Made by a program: the position numbers and the translations under genes
Part shown: positions 1 to 5,767 of the stretch, piece after piece
Position numbering within the stretch: the stretch's first letter is position 1
How the letters are laid out: every line of letters begins with the position of its first letter
Notes under the pieces: generated by a model
Told to the model about the DNA's origin: nothing
What the model saw: only the letters and a program-made list of their open reading frames with translations
Databases searched by the model: none
Assembly (NCBI GenBank): GCA_902490055.1
Contig: CABUCP010000235.1
Location: forward strand, 1-5,767
DNA: 5,767 bases
Reading direction: 5' to 3'
From: an uncultured Klebsiella sp.
Lineage (GTDB): Bacteria; Pseudomonadota; Gammaproteobacteria; Enterobacterales; Enterobacteriaceae

Positions 1-106
1 CCTGTGGTCGATGCTTGATGCAATGACCATGGCCTACGCGCTGCAGCGCCCGCCTTATCATACGGTCACCGACAAGGCGGCCTGGCACACGACCCGACTG
101 GTATAA
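1..106 (+). CDS. pqqC: PqqC, C-terminal end (pyrroloquinoline-quinone synthase, partial)
   Basis: Only the last 34 codons are present; the reading frame begins at base 2 and ends with TAA at 104-106. The encoded tail starts [15 protein letters not shown] and ends WHTTRLV, which I recognise as the C-terminus of enterobacterial PqqC. PqqC is a cofactor-free cytoplasmic oxidase that carries out the last step of PQQ synthesis, ring closure and an eight-electron oxidation using oxygen. Its active-site residues lie upstream of the window, so function cannot be checked here. The identity is supported by the pqqD, pqqE and pqqF genes that follow directly. The gap to pqqD is 2 nt, consistent with a shared transcript and coupled translation. 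Confidence 0.93.
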
Positions 107-108
107 AC

Positions 109-1515
<1,407 letters not shown>

Positions 1516-1516
<1 letters not shown>

Positions 1517-3810
1517 TGAAGACGGCCACTCGTGTCGTTGAACTGGCCGGCGGGTTGCGTGCGACGCTGGTGCATGAGCCGCAGGCGCCGCGGGCAGCGG
1601 CGCTGGCGCGCGTCAGCGCCGGGAGCCACCACGAACCCCAGCGTTTCGCCGGTCTTGCCCATTTGCTTGAGCACCTGTTGTTTAGCGGTAGCCTGCGCTA
1701 TCAGGGCGATGAGCGGCTGATGGGCTGGGTACAACGCCAGGGCGGTAACGTCAATGCCACCACTCTGGCTCGCCATAGCGCTTTTTTCTTCGAGGTTGCA
1801 GCGGAGAACCTGGCCGAAGGCGTTGCACGCTTAGCAGATATGCTGCAGGCGCCGCTGCTTTCACCGCATGACATACAGCGCGAAGTAGCGGTTATTGATG
1901 CGGAAAATCGGCTTATCCAGCAACACAATCCCGCAAGACGTGAAGCGGCGGCGCGCCACGCGATGGGCGAACCGGGCGCTTTTCGCCGTTTTCAGGTCGG
2001 TAACATCGATACTCTTGGCGATGATGCCGAATTGCTGCACGGCGCTTTGCGCAAGTTTCACCAGCGGTATTATGTCGCCACTCACCTGCAGTTGTGGCTG
2101 CAGGGGCCGCAAACGCTGGAGGAATTAGCCGCGCTCGCCGATACCTTCGCAACAGGTTTTGCTGCGGGCGCCAGGCCGGAAATCGCTCCCGCGTTACGTT
2201 TCTGTGGGCAAACGCAATACCAACTGGCAGTACAAGATCAACCTGAGTTTTGGTGTTGCCCACTCATCAGATTAAGTGACAACGTCACTCTATTTCGTGA
2301 GTTTTTGCTTGATGAAGCGCCTGGAAGCCTGATTGCCGGGTTGCGCCAGCGCGGATTGGCTGAGGAAGTGGCACTGAACTGGCTGTATCAGGATGAGATC
2401 TTCGGTTGGCTGGCGCTGGTCTTTCGCAGCAAACAGCCGGATGTCGTGGATCGGCATTTTACGCACTGGCTGCGCGCGCTGCAGCGCACCACCGATGAGC
2501 AACAGCGGCATTATTATCAGCTAGCGCAGCGGCGCTTTAACACCTTACCGCCGCTTGAGCAGTTGCGTCAGCGAGCATTCGGTTTCGCGCCGGGGGCTGC
2601 GCCCGTTGGCTTTGCCAATTTCTGCGCCGATTTACTGACTGCGCCAACCTCATACTTGGCCTGCCAAATGGTGGAACCTGCAGACACCATCGTCAGCCAG
2701 GGGTTTACCCTGCCGCTGCGCCATTGGCAGCGCCGGGCGGTTGCGGAGGCGTCCTTCGCGTTTCGCTTTTATCCGCAGACAGCTAGCGGCCCCGGGCCGG
2801 AACTCGCGCTTGATGCGGCCCCGCTACTCCACCTTACGGAGCAAAGACAGCCGCCGACGCTGGTGCTGCGCGCGCCTTTTTATTCAGCTATCGGCTGGTC
2901 GCAGGGGCTGGCGATGGGTGAACGGCTGCGCCCTTTCCTCGCCGAGCTGCGCCACGTCGGCGGGAGCGGCGAATGGCAAACGGTTGACGGTAACTGGCAG
3001 CTTTCCCTGCAGTATTCTGAAGGCATTATCCCCGCGGAGCCGATTATAATGGCGATATTGCGTCAGCTCGCACAGAGGATACCGGCGATAGCGCCTGCGC
3101 CAGAAAGCATGGCGATCCGTCAATTGCTTCAGCAGTTGCCCGAACGCCTGGCATCAGCAGCCTCATCAGGCTGGCAGGCGGCGCTGGTTGGCGGCAGTAC
3201 CGAACAGGCGCAGCGGATTGCCCGTCAGCTTGGTCTGCTCAACGCGCCGATCAACGCGAAGCTCGCGCCGCCTGCGGCATTCCAAAGCGGAATTGAACGC
3301 CTGGCGCACTCCAGCGATGACACGGCGCTGTTAGTCTTTATTCCGCTGCCGCAAGATGCTTCGCTCCCCGCGCTGCGCCTGCTGGCACAGCTCTGCGAAG
3401 CGCAATTTTTCCAGCGCCTGCGTGTGGAACAGCAGATTGGTTACGTAGTTAGCTGTCGTTATCAGCGTCTTGCCGATCGCGATGGTCTACTGCTGGCGCT
3501 GCAGTCTCCGAGCCGCAGTGCAATAAACCTGCTGCGCTGCTGTAAAACATTTATGCGTGAGCTAACGCTGTGCAATACTGCGGAATTCGACATATGGCAA
3601 CAACAGTTGGCCAGGCAGGCGCGTGCGCCAATAGACGCCAGCGCGACGGCGGTTGACGCCCTGCGTAAGCGTAATGGGTTACCGGTGCTAACACCGCAGG
3701 CCGTTGATGACCTGCGGCATGACGAGGTGATTGCGCTATGGCGTGAGCTGACCCGTCGTCGTCGCAGTTGGCGGGTTTTGTTTAGCGCGCCGCCGATACC
3801 CGCAGCCTGA
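1516..3810 (+). CDS. pqqF: PqqF, M16 family zinc metallopeptidase of PQQ biosynthesis
   Basis: A 764-residue protein, close to the roughly 760 residues I recall for Klebsiella PqqF. It belongs to the pitrilysin/insulinase (M16) family. The inverted zinc motif HxxEH is H49-L-L-E52-H53; H49 and H53 bind zinc and E52 is the catalytic base. The third ligand is E130, exactly 76 intervening residues after H53, as in the family pattern, with the assisting E123 just before it. The C-terminal half lacks a second HxxEH but keeps LRVEQQIGY, where R636 and Y643 have the 7-residue spacing of the substrate-contacting Arg/Tyr pair of insulinase and pitrilysin. A catalytic N-terminal half and a non-catalytic C-terminal half in one chain therefore form the clamshell. 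No signal peptide is seen, so it is probably cytoplasmic. Its expected role is cutting cross-linked PqqA to free the Glu-Tyr unit. The start overlaps the pqqE stop by one base; it is the last gene of the operon. Confidence 0.95.
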
Positions 3811-3820
3811 CGCCGCGCCA

Positions 3821-5740
3821 TTACTGCGCGTCGGCGCTCTCGACCTGCGGCACATTGCTCTGCGCGTTATCCGCCGCCGGCGCATTCGCCGGGTCAAAGA
3901 TATGATCAAGGATCGCGCGCGCCGTCGGCCCGGCAACCACGCCGTCGCCGCCGCCGTTTTCAAGGATCAGCGCCATGGCGACTTTCGGATGCTGGTACGG
4001 CGCAAACAAGGTATAGAAAATATGGTCGCGCAGGCGCACCGGGATCATTTTAGCGTTATAGGTTTGGTTCTCTTTCAGGCTAAAGACCTGCGAGGTGCCA
4101 GATTTTGCCGCGATTTGATATGGCGCAGTATGGAACAATTTGTAGCCGGTGCCGTTCGGCAAGTTCGCCATCCCGTACATCCCGTTACGGACAATGCCCC
4201 AGTATGGCGATTTCGGGTCGCCAACCTGCGGTAGATCCGCCGGCTGCTGGTAGCGCTCGACCTTATTCCCCTGCTTCATGGAATACAGCAAATGTGGATC
4301 CTGTACTTTGCCATTATTAATCAAGGTGGTCAGCGCTTTGACCATCTGAATCGGCGTGGCGATCCAGTAGCCCTGGCCAATACCGACGGAGATGGTATCG
4401 CCCTGATACCACGGTTTTTTATGTACCCGCTGTTTCCATCCCCGGCTCGGCAAGACGCCGGAATACTCTTCGTTGAGATCGATGCCCGTCGGTTGCCCAT
4501 AGCCAAATTTGCTTAACCACTGGTGAATACGGTCAATGCCCATTTCGAAAGCCACCTGGTAGAAGAAGGTATCGGCTGATTCTTCAATGGCTTTGGTGAC
4601 GTTCAACATGCCGTGGCCGGTTTTCAACCAGTCACGATAGCGGCGTTGGGTACCGGGAAGCGTCCAGGTGGGCGCGCCGAAGAAGGTGGTATTTGGCGTA
4701 ATCACCCCGGCGGAGAGCGCCGATAGTGCCATATAGGGTTTTACCGTTGAGGCGGGTGGGTATAAGCCCTGGGTCACGCGGTTAATCAGCGGTCGGTCCT
4801 GATTATCCAGTAACGATTTGTAAGCCTGATAGCCGATACCTTTGACGAAAGGATTCGGGTCGTAGCTGGGGCTGGAGACCATTGCCAGCACCCCGCCGTC
4901 GCGCGGATCGACGGCGACCACCGCAGCGCGCTGCCCTTTCAGTACCGATTCAATGTATTGCTGCAGATGCAGATCCAGCGTGAGATAGATATTTTTACCG
5001 GCAATTGGCGGCACTTCTTTCAGCAGGCGCACGACTCGGCCGTGGTTGTCGACTTCGACTTCCTGGTAGCCGGTGGTGCCGTGCAGTTCTTTCTCGTAAT
5101 AGCCTTCAATGCCCTGCTTGCCGATATTATGGTCAGCGGCGTAATTCTCTTCCTCGCCGTTTTTGGCCAGCCGCTGTAAATCGTTATCGTTAATTTTGGA
5201 GACATAGCCGACGACGTGCGCCAGCTCGGCGCCGTATGGATAACTGCGCTGCTGATAACTCTCGACGGTGACGCCTGGGAAGCGGAATTCGTTGACCGCA
5301 AACCTCGCCACTTCCACATCGCTAAGGTCTGACTTCAGCGTCACCTCTTTATAGCGGCTGTTATGATGCATATCGTCACGGAACCCGGCGATATCATCCG
5401 GCGTCAAATCGACGATCGGCGTTAATGTCTGCAATAACGCCGACATATCAGCAATTTTACTGGGAATAACCTGCAGGCGATACAGAGTGATATTTTGTAC
5501 CAGCGGAATACCGTTACGATCGAAAATGAGCCCGCGGCTGGGCGCGATCGGCAGCATTTTAATATCGTTCTGATTAGAACGGGTCTGATAAAAGTCGTGC
5601 TGCTCTACCTGCAGATGGTAGAGATTAAAAATCAGGATGCCGAAGCAGACCACCACCAACAGGAAGGCAATCGCGGCGCGGCGGATAAACAACATCTCTT
5701 CCGCCGAATGGTCGCGGATTTCGTCTCTCAATAGGGCCAT
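3821..5740 (-). CDS. Class B penicillin-binding protein 2 (MrdA-like) paralogue
   Basis: From ATG 5740 this is a 639-residue peptidoglycan DD-transpeptidase, near the 633 of E. coli PBP2. Numbering from that ATG: a short cytoplasmic tail with RDHSAEEMLFIRR, one membrane anchor at about 22-42, then a periplasmic part. The pedestal domain opens with RGLIFDRNG (about 69-77). The transpeptidase domain has all three catalytic motifs: S331-T-V-K334 (nucleophile and general base), S388-A-D390 and K546-S-G-T549. The PBP2-like W371 in RDW and the TPIQM segment are also present. PBP2 works with RodA in the elongasome to cross-link side-wall peptidoglycan. Here no rodA follows: the downstream neighbour is convergent pqqF, 10 nt away, so this is probably an extra copy, not the canonical mrdA. 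Compared with remembered E. coli PBP2 it is clearly homologous but diverged throughout, and its Ala-rich C-terminal tail differs. An in-frame TTG at 5749 would add three residues and is better placed relative to an AGG. Confidence 0.9.
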   Translation of the reverse strand: MALLRDEIRDHSAEEMLFIRRAAIAFLLVVVCFGILIFNLYHLQVEQHDFYQTRSNQNDIKMLPIAPSRGLIFDRNGIPLVQNITLYRLQVIPSKIADMSALLQTLTPIVDLTPDDIAGFRDDMHHNSRYKEVTLKSDLSDVEVARFAVNEFRFPGVTVESYQQRSYPYGAELAHVVGYVSKINDNDLQRLAKNGEEENYAADHNIGKQGIEGYYEKELHGTTGYQEVEVDNHGRVVRLLKEVPPIAGKNIYLTLDLHLQQYIESVLKGQRAAVVAVDPRDGGVLAMVSSPSYDPNPFVKGIGYQAYKSLLDNQDRPLINRVTQGLYPPASTVKPYMALSALSAGVITPNTTFFGAPTWTLPGTQRRYRDWLKTGHGMLNVTKAIEESADTFFYQVAFEMGIDRIHQWLSKFGYGQPTGIDLNEEYSGVLPSRGWKQRVHKKPWYQGDTISVGIGQGYWIATPIQMVKALTTLINNGKVQDPHLLYSMKQGNKVERYQQPADLPQVGDPKSPYWGIVRNGMYGMANLPNGTGYKLFHTAPYQIAAKSGTSQVFSLKENQTYNAKMIPVRLRDHIFYTLFAPYQHPKVAMALILENGGGDGVVAGPTARAILDHIFDPANAPAADNAQSNVPQVESADAQ

Positions 5741-5753
5741 TGGCGGCAAATTA

Positions 5754-5756
5754 CCT
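5754..5756 (-). promoter_or_regulatory. Possible Shine-Dalgarno of the PBP2-like gene
   Basis: On the minus strand the leader reads CTCAGGTAATTTGCCGCCAATG. The AGG is 4 nt before an in-frame TTG (5749-5747) and 13 nt before the ATG (5740-5738). The spacing is short but workable for the TTG and too long for the ATG. Homology to the E. coli PBP2 N-terminus favours the ATG, since the RD-(Y/H)-(T/S)-A-E segment is then at nearly the same distance from the start. The site is only three bases long and could be chance. Confidence 0.3.
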
Positions 5757-5767
5757 GAGTCACTGAA

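Noticed and set aside
2275..2289. Perfect inverted repeat AGTGAC-AAC-GTCACT inside pqqF, as an operator or regulatory site
   Set aside because: Six-base arms are expected by chance in a window this long, and the site is deep inside a coding region far from any start.
3814..3830. Short hairpin (CGCGC, 7-nt loop, GCGCG) across the pqqF/PBP2 junction as a bidirectional terminator
   Set aside because: The perfect stem is only 5 bp, extension is broken by mismatches, and no T-run follows on either strand; such stems are common in DNA this GC-rich.
3462..3963. Minus-strand open frames overlapping the pqqF 3' end and the junction
   Set aside because: They are Arg- and Ser-rich shadows of pqqF and of the PBP2-like gene, with no recognisable domain and no ribosome binding site.
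3902..5734. Plus-strand open frames across the PBP2-like gene (for example 3902-4234, 4958-5179, 5495-5734)
   Set aside because: Each lies antisense to the continuous PBP2 reading frame and has no domain or start signal of its own.
3821..5740. Assignment as the canonical mrdA of the organism
   Set aside because: Canonical mrdA is followed closely by rodA in the same direction; here the gene is followed by convergent pqqF, and the protein differs from remembered enterobacterial MrdA throughout.

Overview
The window looks like chromosomal DNA of an enterobacterium of the Klebsiella type (Klebsiella pneumoniae complex or a close relative such as Raoultella or Kluyvera). The evidence is GC-rich coding sequence with enterobacterial codon use, and a pqqC-pqqD-pqqE-pqqF order that closes with a long single-chain M16 protease, as I recall it for the Klebsiella pyrroloquinoline quinone (PQQ) operon. 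The predicted proteins match what I remember of the Klebsiella Pqq proteins in length and sequence. This comes from recognition, not from a search.

Layout. Bases 1-106 are the 3' end of pqqC. It is followed after 2 nt by pqqD (109-387), then pqqE (374-1516, GTG start, 14-nt overlap with pqqD), then pqqF (1516-3810, one-base TGATG overlap with pqqE). These form one tightly packed plus-strand operon. The promoter, pqqA and pqqB must lie upstream of the window. Ten bases after pqqF comes the stop codon of a convergent minus-strand gene (3821-5740). It encodes a complete class B penicillin-binding protein of the PBP2/MrdA type. The last 27 bases (5741-5767) are its leader, with a possible Shine-Dalgarno. 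There is no gap of more than 30 bases without a gene, and I see no RNA gene, insertion sequence, CRISPR array or attachment site.

How the genes work together. PQQ is made from the ribosomal peptide PqqA. PqqD binds PqqA and presents it to the radical SAM enzyme PqqE, which joins the Glu and Tyr side chains. PqqF is the zinc protease thought to release the cross-linked residues. PqqB hydroxylates the intermediate, and PqqC performs the final ring closure and oxidation. PQQ then serves periplasmic dehydrogenases such as glucose dehydrogenase, which turns glucose into gluconate and acidifies the surroundings. The neighbouring PBP2 is not in the usual mrdA-rodA setting, so it is probably a second, accessory PBP2. 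Its position beside an acid-generating pathway suggests, as a hypothesis only, a cell-elongation transpeptidase used under particular conditions. The PQQ genes are well known; the PBP2 paralogue and its convergent junction with pqqF are the parts most worth a second look.
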